Notes: a model not told the origin generated them from the sequence alone. DNA of 64,000 bases from Verrucomicrobiaceae bacterium (GCA_016795485.1 JAEUHM010000046.1:62001-126000); one strand, 5' to 3'; positions 43,810-53,386 are shown, counted from the first letter of the stretch. Numbers and translations: made by a program.

Positions 43810-44997
43810 TCACATTAAGATCGCTTTTTTGGAACCCGGCGGGATCACCTCGCCGGGTTCTACGCGTACAAGCCCATCACTCAAACTCAGTGAAAACAAT
43901 GCGTCACTCCGCTGCAAACCCACTGGCGCAAATGAACCGTGAGAGTATTGGCCACGCACATAGAGCGGACGATCCCCAGCATTGTCCAACCTCTCCGTCA
44001 CTACTCCAACAACGTCAGACGCCAACGAAAGGCCTCGTAATGCTCTTAGCGCAGGTCTAACTAACAAAAGAAAGGTGACAAATGACGAAACTGGATTACC
44101 CGGCAAGCCGAATACCCACCGTTCACGCCCTCCCACATTGCCATGTGCAAAGAGAAATGGCTTCCCGGGCTTCATCCGCACCCTCCAGAACACCGGCGGC
44201 AAGCCTACCTCTTCGAGAGCAGGCTTAACCCAATCATGATCACCCACACTTACTCCCCCAGAGACAATGACTACATCCGCCTCTGTTGTAAGGCGCTTTA
44301 AACAAGTCACTGTATCCAACTTATCATCTCTACAGTGAGACGCAGACACCCCTGCAATGCCTTCGGCACGAACCAGCGCCTCCAACATCGGCGCGTTGCT
44401 ATTATAAAGTTGTCCCTCAGCCAACCTAACTCCCGGAGAGACTAGTTCGTTGCCCGTCGTTAGAACGGCCACCACCGGATCAGATACCACATCGACCTGC
44501 ACCCTACCCTGAGACGCCAAGAGTCCGATCCTTGCAGCATTCACCACGTCGCCGGAACGCAGGATTACCTGCCCTGGACACAAATCGCTGCCTCGTCTCC
44601 GAATGAACTGCCCAAGCTCAACATCATCGGCGACTTCAACCCTCGCACCACCATCGTGCAACCTCACATCCTCCTGCATCACCACGGCATCAGCACCCAC
44701 CGGGATCTGCCCACCTGTAAAGATCCGCACAGCTTCACCCTTACCTAAAGAGAGACCGACGTTTCTGACACCCGCCGCTTGTTCTCCCACGCAACTCAAG
44801 ATGGCACCACGAGCCGCATCCTCAGCACGCACAGCATAGCCATCCATCGCACTGTTATCAAAGCCCGGCAACGCCACCGAAGCCAACACATCCCGCGCGG
44901 CAACGTTGCCCAGAGCCCCTAACAGCGGCACACCACACGCAGGCAAGCGATTGACCGTCCCAAGCACCTGCTCCAACGCCTGATTTACTTCCATCAT
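43810..44997 (-). CDS. moeA: Molybdopterin molybdenumtransferase
   Basis: A 395-residue MoeA, which inserts molybdate into adenylylated molybdopterin. Diagnostic motifs: LPGFDNSAMDGYAVRA, GGQIPVGADAVVMQED, TGNEL, the GGVSVGDHDWVKPAL loop and the MKPGKPFLFA plus FGLPGNPVSSFVTF segments. Length is normal. The start ATG 44997 overlaps the stop of the upstream lipoprotein gene by four bases. A moeB-like gene lies 10 kb away at 54163. No molybdoenzyme is visible in this window. Confidence 0.95.
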   Translation of the reverse strand: MMEVNQALEQVLGTVNRLPACGVPLLGALGNVAARDVLASVALPGFDNSAMDGYAVRAEDAARGAILSCVGEQAAGVRNVGLSLGKGEAVRIFTGGQIPVGADAVVMQEDVRLHDGGARVEVADDVELGQFIRRRGSDLCPGQVILRSGDVVNAARIGLLASQGRVQVDVVSDPVVAVLTTGNELVSPGVRLAEGQLYNSNAPMLEALVRAEGIAGVSASHCRDDKLDTVTCLKRLTTEADVVIVSGGVSVGDHDWVKPALEEVGLPPVFWRVRMKPGKPFLFAHGNVGGRERWVFGLPGNPVSSFVTFLLLVRPALRALRGLSLASDVVGVVTERLDNAGDRPLYVRGQYSHGSFAPVGLQRSDALFSLSLSDGLVRVEPGEVIPPGSKKAILM

Positions 44998-45488
44998 GGA
45001 GCGCCAACAGAAGCTGTGGGTGATCCGGGCGAGGTCGAAACCGAAGGCACAGCTTCTGGGAGTTGGGGCACCACGAAACTCGAAGTGCCTGATGGCGAAA
45101 TGCTTGCGGTCGGTGATTCACTCCGTGCTGCCCCTGCTGCCAAGGGCTCCTGTTTGTGCCACATGACTATCTGCCCCTTTTCTGGATTCCCTGAAACAAT
45201 GTCCGCAGTCAGAAATGTGCCCATTCGCTCCGGTGATACCTTCAGCTTTGCTACCTCCATGCCGTCTACCGTCTCCGCTACCAACTCCGTGCCCACTGGC
45301 CAGGTCCGACGATCAGGGTTGTGAATCAAAACAAAGTTCTGCTCCGTGTTCACGAGATCTACGGCTCCAACCACCGCCTCGGTGATCGCCACCTGAGGTT
45401 GGGGCTTCCGCTTTTTGCGAAACACTGCGCAACCCGTAGCCAAGGCAATCAAACCCAGGACCAACAGCCAACGAAATAACCATCTCAT
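44994..45488 (-). CDS. Small lipoprotein of unknown function
   Basis: From ATG 45488, 164 residues. The leader MRWLFRWLLVLGLIALATGC ends in a lipobox Cys, followed by a basic stretch FRKKRKP. The middle (EAVVGAVDLVNTEQNFVLI and GTELVAETVDGMEVAKLKVS) is a small beta-barrel-like domain and the tail is Ser/Pro-rich (~125-164). The frame is open to 45635, but this would place 49 residues before the leader and overlap the PIN/TRAM gene. It overlaps moeA by four bases. Function unknown. Confidence 0.8.
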   Translation of the reverse strand: MRWLFRWLLVLGLIALATGCAVFRKKRKPQPQVAITEAVVGAVDLVNTEQNFVLIHNPDRRTWPVGTELVAETVDGMEVAKLKVSPERMGTFLTADIVSGNPEKGQIVMWHKQEPLAAGAARSESPTASISPSGTSSFVVPQLPEAVPSVSTSPGSPTASVGAP

Positions 45489-45549
45489 GCCCCAAAGCCT
45501 AGCCAGAACCCAACTCCTCAGCAAGCCCACGTGAGTAACGCTAATCAAT

Positions 45550-46572
45550 TTACGGAGTCGTAAGTTCGCCAAACACGAGACGCCCGGCGGATGTTTGGGT
45601 GGTGCCGGTAATTGTTGCCCGCACGGATTGGCCAATGAGCTGAGAAGCCTGATTGACCACTACCATCGCTCCGTCCGGCAAGTAGCCCACGGCTTGATGC
45701 TTGTCCTTGCCGAGCTTGACTAGCAACAGTTCTACTTCATCACCGGCATGAAGTTCGTTCTCCAGTGCGCGCACAAGTTCAGTGAGCATCAGGACAGTAA
45801 TCCCACGCAAACGTGCCACTTTAGAAAGGTTCTCATCATTGGTCAGCAGGCGCGCATTGATGGCATGAGCGAGAGACATGAGCCTAGAATCTATGGGTTC
45901 AGTTTCACTGCCAACGTCCTGGTGGATCGACACATCCAATTGCTTCATGCCGCGCATTTCTTGCAAGGCGAGCAGACCACGTTTTCCACGCTCCGCCTTA
46001 ACGGGATCCCTGGAATCAGCGAGCCGCTGTAGTTCTTCGAGTACCATCTGCGGTACAACCATCCGCCCAGTGAGAAAGCCGGTCTGTACGAGCTTGGGGA
46101 CACGCCCATCGATCACCACATTGGTGTCCAAAAGCATGGGATCGCCTTCCGAGGAATCACGCCGGAAACGAATGTAGGGAATGAGGACGGCAAATTGATC
46201 CCGATCTGAACGTACGGCCAAAGTCGTTCCGAGAAAGCCGAGGACTGCGTAAACGGCGACCTCCAAAGTGTTGCGGAGGGTATCCATGGCTAGGCTGGTT
46301 TCAAAAAAGCCCAACTGAAGCAAGCCGAGTCGTGTGATGAGAAAGGCGCAAAAGAGCCCGGCCATAAGTCCCACCACCGCATGGGAGAAATGCCTGACGC
46401 TCACCCTGGCCAAAAGCACGTCTAATCCGACCACGCCTGACCCGATCAAAAAACCGACTCCTCCGCCCAAAACGCGACCAGCACCGAAGCCGGGTGCCAA
46501 GTAAACCCCCAAGTAGACGCAGAATGCCACGAACAGCAGCCTTAATCCGTTTATGAACCAACTGATGGCCAT
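45550..46572 (-). CDS. PIN/TRAM-domain membrane protein, YacL-like
   Basis: A 340-residue protein. Four hydrophobic helices occupy ~5-120. A PIN nuclease-like domain follows with LLDTNVVIDGRV (D149, D155), VVPQMVLEELQRLAD and LLTNDENLSKVA, holding the acidic metal-binding residues. A C-terminal TRAM domain (~270-335) ends in VRATITGTTQTSAGRLVFGE. This is the YacL/PilT-N family architecture of Gram-positives and other bacteria, where PIN and TRAM point to an RNA-cleaving or RNA-binding membrane protein. It is 29 bases downstream of the DUF1080 stop and 61 bases upstream of the lipoprotein gene. Confidence 0.9.
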   Translation of the reverse strand: MAISWFINGLRLLFVAFCVYLGVYLAPGFGAGRVLGGGVGFLIGSGVVGLDVLLARVSVRHFSHAVVGLMAGLFCAFLITRLGLLQLGFFETSLAMDTLRNTLEVAVYAVLGFLGTTLAVRSDRDQFAVLIPYIRFRRDSSEGDPMLLDTNVVIDGRVPKLVQTGFLTGRMVVPQMVLEELQRLADSRDPVKAERGKRGLLALQEMRGMKQLDVSIHQDVGSETEPIDSRLMSLAHAINARLLTNDENLSKVARLRGITVLMLTELVRALENELHAGDEVELLLVKLGKDKHQAVGYLPDGAMVVVNQASQLIGQSVRATITGTTQTSAGRLVFGELTTP

Positions 46573-46601
46573 GAAGTGCTGCTGTTCGGGCGAATGGTTC
46601 G

Positions 46602-47315
46602 TTACTTGTCGAGCTTGGTAAGGAGAACGTCCTTAAACTGAACGGTCATGGGCGGCCCAGCGTGAACCTGGAAGGCCAAAATGCCTTCCTTGGCACCAGC
46701 TGCGCTCTCATCCATTACGTCCACCGTCTGGACGCCATTGATGAAGTGCTGAAGGTGCCCACCCTTTGCCACTACCTTGTAGGTGTTCCAGTCTTCGCTT
46801 TTAATCTGTGCCTGGATTTCTTCGGATTTGCCCACGGAGCCAACTACTTCTTTGTTCGCTTTTTTTGGATCAGCGCCGTCTTTGATGACCACCTTTTCTC
46901 CACGGAGAGCAAGTATGCCCCTGGCACGCTCTTCGTAGAGGATACCAGAATAGGTCTTCCCTGCTTCAAAATCCGCCTGATAGCCACTGACAATAGGTCC
47001 ATCTGCACCCTTCTCCAGTTCTCGGCTCCGGTATTGGATTCCGCTGTTCCCATTCACAATGCGGTACTTGAAAGTGAGTTCAAAATCCTTCACCGTGCCG
47101 CCCTTCCAGACGAGGAACGTGTTGTGCTTTAGCGTCGACTTCTTCGGATCCTCCCCAGCAATCGTAGTGCCGGTGATTGCACCCTCTTTCACGGACCAGA
47201 GGGCGGGATTCCCCTCCCAGCCACTGAGATCATTTCCATTAAACAATGCCGTGGCGTCTGCACGAGCGAGGCCTGACAATGCAACGAGTGCGAAGAGTGT
47301 GAATGCTGCTTTCAT
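46602..47315 (-). CDS. Secreted DUF1080 (3-keto-disaccharide hydrolase-like) protein
   Basis: A 237-residue exported protein with a signal peptide (~1-19) and a single DUF1080 (PF06439) concanavalin-like domain: ATALFNGNDLSGWEG, NTFLVWKGGTVKDFELTFKY split near 70, NSGIQYRSRE, and the C-terminal GPPMTVQFKDVLL. Some DUF1080 members hydrolyse 3-keto-glycosides, while most are uncharacterised. DUF1080 proteins are very abundant in this phylum. The upstream region (47316-47544) holds a TTTGTGCCAC motif like the operators at 5.2-6.2 kb. Confidence 0.9.
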   Translation of the reverse strand: MKAAFTLFALVALSGLARADATALFNGNDLSGWEGNPALWSVKEGAITGTTIAGEDPKKSTLKHNTFLVWKGGTVKDFELTFKYRIVNGNSGIQYRSRELEKGADGPIVSGYQADFEAGKTYSGILYEERARGILALRGEKVVIKDGADPKKANKEVVGSVGKSEEIQAQIKSEDWNTYKVVAKGGHLQHFINGVQTVDVMDESAAGAKEGILAFQVHAGPPMTVQFKDVLLTKLDK

Positions 47316-47499
47316 GAGTAGGAGAAAGGATGCTAGCGATAAAACTTCCGGGTGTCTACACTCCTTCTGCTCACCGATTGAGCTAGGGGTGACAAACCAT
47401 GCTCGGAGAGAATGTTTCTGCTCCCAACTGCGCTTAGCGTCCGATCATTACTGGATGTGCCCGTGATTCCAGCGGCACTGGTGTGGCACCTTGAAATCT

Positions 47500-47517
47500 A
47501 CTTTGTGCCACCAAAGC
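47500..47517. promoter_or_regulatory. Possible third operator-like site (imperfect)
   Basis: ACTTTGTGCCACCAAAGC shares its first 12 bases with the perfect palindrome at 6194-6210 and then carries one extra C, so the symmetry is broken by one base. It lies about 185 bases upstream of the DUF1080 gene and just beyond the stop of the next upstream gene. It may be a degenerate site or chance. Confidence 0.25.
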
Positions 47518-47544
47518 GTAAGCGAGTGACCTAGTGATTGCTTC

Positions 47545-48951
47545 TCACTCGTCCAAAGCCTTCAAAAGTGGCTTGTACGCATGCAAATTGAGTAGCGCGA
47601 TGGCACCTCGGTCACTTCCGTCACGCGCGGCATCAGCAAATGAATTGAGCGAGTTATAAAAGGACTCAGCGGCCAAGTCCATCATGTCGGGCTTGATCGA
47701 TTCGATGGCAGAAACGAAGTGAAAGGCCGATTCCAAGCGCTTAGCGTGGTAGAGCGTAAAACTCCTCGCCCCTTCTCTAGCTCGAGTATTCGCACGATAC
47801 ATCTCGTTCATTGCATTGGCATACAGCGTCTTGAGCTCAGTGATCCATGGTTCAGGTGATTTGGAGAGGAGTCGTGTTTTCAGCATATCGACCTTTGGGA
47901 CGCCAAGCTCTGGATCATTCTTCCCCACCAACTCCGCAGCCTGAGCGATGTAGCCGAAGCCCTTTGACAAGCGCTCGGCAACACCCTCTCCGCAAATCGG
48001 AGTCACCAACTCAGAAAGGGCTGAGTCGGGAGTGAGTTGAAGACCGAGCATGGTTCTGCTGGCAAGCTGAGCCGCAGCGTTCAAGTCACCTGGCATCTGA
48101 ACTCCCAGACAGATCGTGGTGCTTCCACGCTTCACCTCGGCCGCGATTTGCGATTGCAAACTACCCAGAGAGAATGTCGGCAAAAAAGACCCATTCGAAG
48201 CGCCTAGAGCGTGAGTCACAGGCTCAAAAGACACTACAGTGAGCCCCCAACGCTCTGACTCTGCTTTGAGATCACCTGGGTGCTCTGCTGTGCCATATTT
48301 TTTGGCACCCGCGAACGCTTTGCGTCCTCCACAATCGCCATCAATTGGAACCTCCGCGATTTCACCGAACCGATCAGGAACGACGACATGAGTAAACCGA
48401 AGTTTTGCGAGCTGTCCGAGCAACTTCACCATCGAGTCCTTGGTCCATGACTCACCGCCACTCAGTTGGCCATTGTACATGCTCCAAGTGCGATGCGGAA
48501 TGACGGGTTGCTGCGTAAATTGAATGCCTGATAGCGTAAACGTTGGTTTCTCCACCGGAAGCACGTCTCCTTGGAGCAAGTGGCGGATACCCCAGCGATA
48601 ACTAAGCTCGGCAGCGGCCCAAATCAGAGCGCGGGGGCTTCCGCCGCAAACCAAGAGCCCTTCCGACGTGCTCTTCACCGAAATCTCCTGCTCACCCAAC
48701 TCCGAGATACCAGCCCTGCTGAACGCCGGGTGGCTATCTGGAGCGCCAAGAATGATGAGGTTGTCCGAAGCTCCTACTCGCTCCGTCAGGATCGATACCT
48801 CAGCATCGAAAAGCCCAGTCATATCTGCTTTCAGCTGTTCGGCGGCAGTTCTTGCCGCCGGCTCAGACTTGCCTGCCATCAGGACAGTGACCTTTGGCCC
48901 AGCTTCAGCCCATGTGATGGCAACCAGAAGAAAGAAGAGTGTCTTGATCAT
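47545..48951 (-). CDS. Secreted protein with alpha-glucuronidase N-domain-like region
   Basis: A 468-residue exported protein (signal peptide ~1-17). Residues ~20-145 resemble the GH67/GH20 N-terminal domain: ARTAAEQLKADM, NLIILGAPDSHPAF, SPRALIWAAAELSYRWGIRH and a following FTLSGIQFTQQPVIPHRTW segment. The remaining part (~150-460) has a barrel-like start (GQLAKLRFTHVVVPDRFG) but is too short and diverged for a firm catalytic assignment. A role in glycan processing is inferred. It is seven bases... downstream of the PQQ propeller gene stop on the same strand, so co-transcription is likely. Confidence 0.65.
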   Translation of the reverse strand: MIKTLFFLLVAITWAEAGPKVTVLMAGKSEPAARTAAEQLKADMTGLFDAEVSILTERVGASDNLIILGAPDSHPAFSRAGISELGEQEISVKSTSEGLLVCGGSPRALIWAAAELSYRWGIRHLLQGDVLPVEKPTFTLSGIQFTQQPVIPHRTWSMYNGQLSGGESWTKDSMVKLLGQLAKLRFTHVVVPDRFGEIAEVPIDGDCGGRKAFAGAKKYGTAEHPGDLKAESERWGLTVVSFEPVTHALGASNGSFLPTFSLGSLQSQIAAEVKRGSTTICLGVQMPGDLNAAAQLASRTMLGLQLTPDSALSELVTPICGEGVAERLSKGFGYIAQAAELVGKNDPELGVPKVDMLKTRLLSKSPEPWITELKTLYANAMNEMYRANTRAREGARSFTLYHAKRLESAFHFVSAIESIKPDMMDLAAESFYNSLNSFADAARDGSDRGAIALLNLHAYKPLLKALDE

Positions 48952-48957
48952 GAAATC

Positions 48958-50394
48958 TTAGGGCTGAACTGACTTGCTGGAGACGCAGATAAGGCTCTCG
49001 CGAGTCCGCACCAGCATCCGACCATCAACCACAGCCGGAGTGGCTATGATTTCCTCGCCAAGATCATGTTTGCCGAGGACTTTGAGTTCAGGACCATCTT
49101 CTAGCACGACCACGAATCCATTCTTCGCGGCGATGTACAATCGTCCATTGGCCGCAATGGGCGAGGCGTAGTAGTCGCCAAAGTTACCGAGACGACTCCG
49201 CTCCCAAAGTGTCTTCCCATCCTTCGTATCATAGCAACTGCTCATCCCACCGCTTTTGACCAAATAGAGGCGTCCGTTGTAGAAAAGTGGTGAAGCGATG
49301 TTGGAGGGCGTCTTGTGGTCCAAGTTCCAAACAAGGTGCGTCTTGGTGACATCGCCCAAGCCCCCACCACGGATCGCCTGGATGATGTTACCGCCTGCTG
49401 CCATGTTATCAGGGCTCTGGAAGGCTGTATCAATCTCCTCGGGACCGATTTGCTTGTCGTGATTCTTGTCGGACGCATCAAAACGCTCATGGAACTCTTT
49501 TGGAGTCTCATCTCTGGAGAGGATTCCGTCTTGGTTGGTATCCAGCCATTCAAGCAGCGCATGCTTCAGAGTTCGCGTGGCATCACCATAGCTCTGCACG
49601 GCGATGTAAATGACTCCCTCATTCACCACTGGTGATGTCATGATGGTTCGCAAAAGGGTGTTACAGGTCCACAGCTCTTTTCCAGTTGAAGGATCATAAC
49701 CTTTCAATTTGCCACTCCCCGCAACGACAATGTCCGTGCGGCCTTCTGCCTCACAGACAACAGGCACGGCATAACCCGCCAGCATTTCACTTCGTGGAGT
49801 CTTCCACTTCTCTTTGCCTGTGGCTGCATCCACAGCGACCAGAAATGGCGCCAGATCGTCATCCTGACAGAAAATGACCATTCCGTTGAGCACAACAGGT
49901 GAGGCCGCCGCGCCCCAATCCATCAGATACGCAGGCTTTGGCATGACATACCTCCACACCTCTTTCCCGGTGTTGGAATCAAAGGCAACGATCCCAACGG
50001 TGCTCACATAGAGATAGACGCGCTCGCTATCTGCCGCTGGTGTAGAAGACGCGTGGCTATTTGGTGGCGTTATCCTTGGGAGCTTGCCTGTTTCGATATC
50101 ATGGCTCCAAAGCTTGGTCCCATCGGCCAACTTAAACGCTATGAGGCTGATCTTCTGCTCACCCGTCATGGCAGATACAAAAACCCTTCCATTCATGATT
50201 ACGGGGGAAGCGATTCCATCTCCTACTTGGTGTTTCCAAGCGACATTCTCCTCCGAAGAGAACACTTCCGGCAGTGGTTCCTTGCTGGTTGAGATGCCTG
50301 AAGCGTTCTGACCTCGGAACTGAGGCCAATCCTCTCCGTGAAGGACGCAACTCAATAGAAACAGTGGCACGGCAAGAAATAGAGAACGCATCAT
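48958..50394 (-). CDS. PQQ-type beta-propeller protein with inserted EF-hand pair
   Basis: A 478-residue exported protein with a signal peptide (~1-20) and a PQQ-like quinoprotein propeller: repeated W-containing blades such as DGTKLWSHD, TGKEVWRYV, TGKEKWKTP, TGKELWTCN and DGKTLWERS. Two canonical EF-hand loops interrupt the propeller at residues 285-296 (DTNQDGILSRDE) and 309-320 (DKNHDKQIGPEE), so calcium binding is expected. Such propellers start with EDWPQFRG in PVC bacteria. A dehydrogenase role is not established, since ligands for PQQ are not clear. It starts five bases after the TPR peptidase stop and probably forms an operon with it. Confidence 0.88.
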   Translation of the reverse strand: MMRSLFLAVPLFLLSCVLHGEDWPQFRGQNASGISTSKEPLPEVFSSEENVAWKHQVGDGIASPVIMNGRVFVSAMTGEQKISLIAFKLADGTKLWSHDIETGKLPRITPPNSHASSTPAADSERVYLYVSTVGIVAFDSNTGKEVWRYVMPKPAYLMDWGAAASPVVLNGMVIFCQDDDLAPFLVAVDAATGKEKWKTPRSEMLAGYAVPVVCEAEGRTDIVVAGSGKLKGYDPSTGKELWTCNTLLRTIMTSPVVNEGVIYIAVQSYGDATRTLKHALLEWLDTNQDGILSRDETPKEFHERFDASDKNHDKQIGPEEIDTAFQSPDNMAAGGNIIQAIRGGGLGDVTKTHLVWNLDHKTPSNIASPLFYNGRLYLVKSGGMSSCYDTKDGKTLWERSRLGNFGDYYASPIAANGRLYIAAKNGFVVVLEDGPELKVLGKHDLGEEIIATPAVVDGRMLVRTRESLICVSSKSVQP

Positions 50395-50399
50395 TTAAC

Positions 50400-52949
50400 T
50401 CAGTTGGGTAAAGGTTGGAGGTCCAAAAGCAATTGATGAGCCTCCTTGAAGCGTGGCGCATCCACCAGTGCATCCAGCAAATAGCGCACGGCCTTCGTTC
50501 GGTCCGATCCGCGATAAAGCTCAGCCAGTTTGTATCGAACCAGTGTTGGATTGGGCGGCCCAATTATCAGGAGGCGCTCATAGTGCCCACTAGCCGCCTC
50601 TTTCTGACCCAGGTTCTCTGCCGCAAGAGCAAGACTTTCCGTTGGTTCTGGCAAGAATGGATTCAGCGCAAAAACTCTTGATGCGTGCTTTTGCAGTTCC
50701 ACCCACTGCTTTGCTTCTCGCTCCACTTCCATGAGCCTCAGAAACACTGGAGTGGCATCCGAAGAGGCGTCCGCCACCTGTCGGAGAAGTTTGAGTTCTT
50801 CATCGTGGTTCTCCAGTCGGTTGTAGGCCTTTGCTTTCAGCCAGAGCGCCGACCCACTGCCGGAAGCCTCTGGCTCTAGCGCGTGAAGCTTGTCGGCCGC
50901 AATCAGCACGGCATGCCAATTTTTGGCATCCATCTGCTCCGCAATGAGCCGTCTCCATGCGATAACGTTGGTTGGATGATCTTTGAGATAGTTTTCCAGT
51001 GACTCAATGGTTGAACCCGCTTCCTTTGGCGGCTCAAAATCGGCTCTCGGAGCATAAGCGGCAGCCTGAGCTTCAATTTTCTTGGCAAAGCCCGCGTTCA
51101 GTTTCTCCGCCGGTGCGAGGACGTGTTCAAGTGCCAGTTTGATCCGTGTTCCAGACGCCAACTCACGCAACAGCGCTTGAAACTTGTCATTGCCATACGT
51201 TTCGGTGAGGTATTCCACCGCTCGGCTGCTCAAGAAGTACGCAAACATGACCGCTTCACCATCTTCCGCATTCAGGAAGGCCTCTGAGAGGTCAGTGAGT
51301 GCCGTTGGCGGAGTTTCCTTGTTAAGTATTCGCTTCTTCCATTCAGAGGTCATTGGCATTCCCCACGAGGCATCCTTTCTTGTTTCCTCGTAGACGGAGA
51401 TTCCCTCACTGAGCCATCTGGGCATTCGGTTGTGTGTCGCTCCAAGGGTCACTACATGGCAGTATTCATGCCATAGCGTTGCTTCCCAGTTGTTTCGCCC
51501 TGCGGCAAGTGAACCAGGGCTGTTCATCGTGATCACAGTGCCAAAACAAACACCCAGAAGGCCCTGTCCACCGAGCGAACCAAAGGTCCGAATAGCAAAG
51601 TCTTGTTGAGAGGGAAAGAACTCAACGGTGGTCGGCCGCGACAGTCCCAGATTGAGCCCATATTTGCTAGGTAATGACGAACGCGCCGCCCGCAATATTT
51701 CCAGTGCCCGTTTGCCATAGACCTGCCAGTCTTTGAGAGGCATCCGCAAGATGAAGTCCGTCTCTCTTTGCACATGAAAGCCCGACATTTGGCGCTCCAG
51801 CAAGCCAAGATTGTGCGCTTGGGTGTTGTAGCCATCCTCTTTACGGATGTCCGCTGCGAGCTTCCACGCTTCTTCCGTCTCACCCAGCCTCATGAGGTCG
51901 TGAGCGAGTTGCATTTTGACTTTCAGATTCCCACTCTGCATCGCTAGCGCTTCTCGCTGATACTGAGCGCCTTCACGAAAACGATATGCCTTTGAAAGCA
52001 CCTTGCCGATGAGGTGATCCACCTCAGGGTTCATCTGCCAACGATCTAGCGCTTTCGTTCGATGGCTAGCTGCCCCAAACGGGTCGTTGTCATAGAGCAA
52101 CGAGATGGCACTACGCAATGCCAGTGCCTGAGGAAGCCCATCGTCAATCGCCAGCACCTCGTCCAATTTCTCCACGGCTTCATCGTAACCTTCTGCAGCG
52201 ATGAGATGCTCTGCCTGCACCATTAGGGCGCCGATGTGACGGCTATTCATCTCAAGCGCTCGCCGCGCATTGCGTAAACTCACAGGTCGGTCACTCGGAG
52301 CAAACGCTCGCGCCATGCCCACACGGAGAGCAGGGTGTTCGCCTTGCTCCTTGAGCCCTATCTCAAACTCTTTCGCTGCCCGCTGATAGTCCCCCTTCTC
52401 CAAGGCCAACTCACCGAGTGCCAGAGTCGCCTCCAGCAGCTTAGGGTCCTTCTTCCGGGCTGGATTGAGGTAGGTGCCAATGACCAGTTGAGGATCAGCG
52501 CCAGCAGCAAGTGCCGCCCGGCCAAGAGCAACCATATCCAAGGCTGTCCGCTTTGCCGCAGGCTTGCGTTTTGCCAGTTCATTCACTGCATTGAGGGCTG
52601 CGGGCATGTCAGGCGTTCTGCCAAACACCTTCAACACATCGTAGTGACGCATCGCCAAATGAATGTCGTCTGGGTGCTCTTCCATCCCTGCCCTAGCAGC
52701 AACGATTGCTTCCTCCGGCATCCCGACCGTCACCAAGCAGTCTACCAGCACACGGAAATAGTCCGCAGATGCCTCACCGTCTGCCACGATTGCCTGAGCC
52801 GCATTGGCTGCACGTTCATACTCGCCTGTGACGTGCAGTCGTTTCACCGGATCAAGGTATCGATCCCTCAGCGCCTTCTGAATATCCAGCGTCTGCCCCC
52901 AGAGCGGCAGGGATGAAATCAAGAGCAGGAGAGCAATCTTCTTGGACAC
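50400..52949 (-). CDS. TPR protein with peptidase MA-like metalloprotease domain
   Basis: An 849-residue exported protein (signal peptide ~1-18) with TPR repeats at ~25-400 and ~640-849 flanking a gluzincin peptidase MA-like domain. The zinc motif is H494-E495-YC-H498 in LWHEYCHVVTLGATHN, and the third ligand is expected in the WLSEGISVYEE helix just after. Membership of this family is common in Verrucomicrobia and delta-proteobacteria. Likely a periplasmic protease or a scaffold with a protease module; substrate unknown. It is the first gene of the minus-strand group that continues with the PQQ-type propeller, and is divergent from the S4 gene. Confidence 0.87.
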   Translation of the reverse strand: MSKKIALLLLISSLPLWGQTLDIQKALRDRYLDPVKRLHVTGEYERAANAAQAIVADGEASADYFRVLVDCLVTVGMPEEAIVAARAGMEEHPDDIHLAMRHYDVLKVFGRTPDMPAALNAVNELAKRKPAAKRTALDMVALGRAALAAGADPQLVIGTYLNPARKKDPKLLEATLALGELALEKGDYQRAAKEFEIGLKEQGEHPALRVGMARAFAPSDRPVSLRNARRALEMNSRHIGALMVQAEHLIAAEGYDEAVEKLDEVLAIDDGLPQALALRSAISLLYDNDPFGAASHRTKALDRWQMNPEVDHLIGKVLSKAYRFREGAQYQREALAMQSGNLKVKMQLAHDLMRLGETEEAWKLAADIRKEDGYNTQAHNLGLLERQMSGFHVQRETDFILRMPLKDWQVYGKRALEILRAARSSLPSKYGLNLGLSRPTTVEFFPSQQDFAIRTFGSLGGQGLLGVCFGTVITMNSPGSLAAGRNNWEATLWHEYCHVVTLGATHNRMPRWLSEGISVYEETRKDASWGMPMTSEWKKRILNKETPPTALTDLSEAFLNAEDGEAVMFAYFLSSRAVEYLTETYGNDKFQALLRELASGTRIKLALEHVLAPAEKLNAGFAKKIEAQAAAYAPRADFEPPKEAGSTIESLENYLKDHPTNVIAWRRLIAEQMDAKNWHAVLIAADKLHALEPEASGSGSALWLKAKAYNRLENHDEELKLLRQVADASSDATPVFLRLMEVEREAKQWVELQKHASRVFALNPFLPEPTESLALAAENLGQKEAASGHYERLLIIGPPNPTLVRYKLAELYRGSDRTKAVRYLLDALVDAPRFKEAHQLLLDLQPLPN

Positions 52950-52978
52950 GCGTAGAGACTAGACCAGTATACCAACGA

Positions 52979-53386
52979 ATGGCCAGCACCGAACCTGCAT
53001 TGACTTCACTTCGAGTCGACAAATGGCTCCATCACGTCCGGGTTTTCAAAACTCGCACTCTTGCGGCGGCTGCGTGCAACAAGTCCAACGTCACCATAGG
53101 CGGCCAGGCCGTCAAACCAGCCCGTGAAGTGCGCTGTGGCGACGTGATTGACGTCAAACGCGGTGAACTAGCCCTAGTGCTAAAGGTTCTCGCCCTCCCC
53201 CCTGCCCGGCTCGGTGCTCCTCACGTTCCAGCTTGTTGTGAGAACCTCACTCCGCCAGAGAACTACGAGAAAGCTGCTGCCGCCCGCAAAGATCGTGAGT
53301 TAACGGCCCCAAAGCCGCACGAGACGGCTTTCAAGCCCAGTAAAAAGGATCTTCGCGACATCCGGGAGTGGCTGGGGCGCGATTAA
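52979..53386 (+). CDS. S4-domain RNA-binding protein, Hsp15-like
   Basis: A 135-residue protein from ATG 52979; the open frame to 52913 overlaps the divergent TPR gene. The S4 domain occupies ~8-75: LRVDKWLHHVRVFKTRTLAA, VTIGGQAVKPAREVRCGDVI and VLKVLALPPARLG. A basic tail ends in KDLRDIREWLGRD. This matches the heat shock protein 15 (HslR/YrfH) family, which binds the 50S subunit with stalled nascent chains and recycles it. It is 29 bases from the divergent TPR peptidase start and 45 bases upstream of araD. Confidence 0.9.
   Translation: MASTEPALTSLRVDKWLHHVRVFKTRTLAAAACNKSNVTIGGQAVKPAREVRCGDVIDVKRGELALVLKVLALPPARLGAPHVPACCENLTPPENYEKAAAARKDRELTAPKPHETAFKPSKKDLRDIREWLGRD

Noticed and set aside
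43832-43860. GAACCCGGCG/CGCCGGGTTC hairpin as a terminator
   Set aside because: It lies within the moeA 3' coding end, and neither strand has a T-run after the stem.
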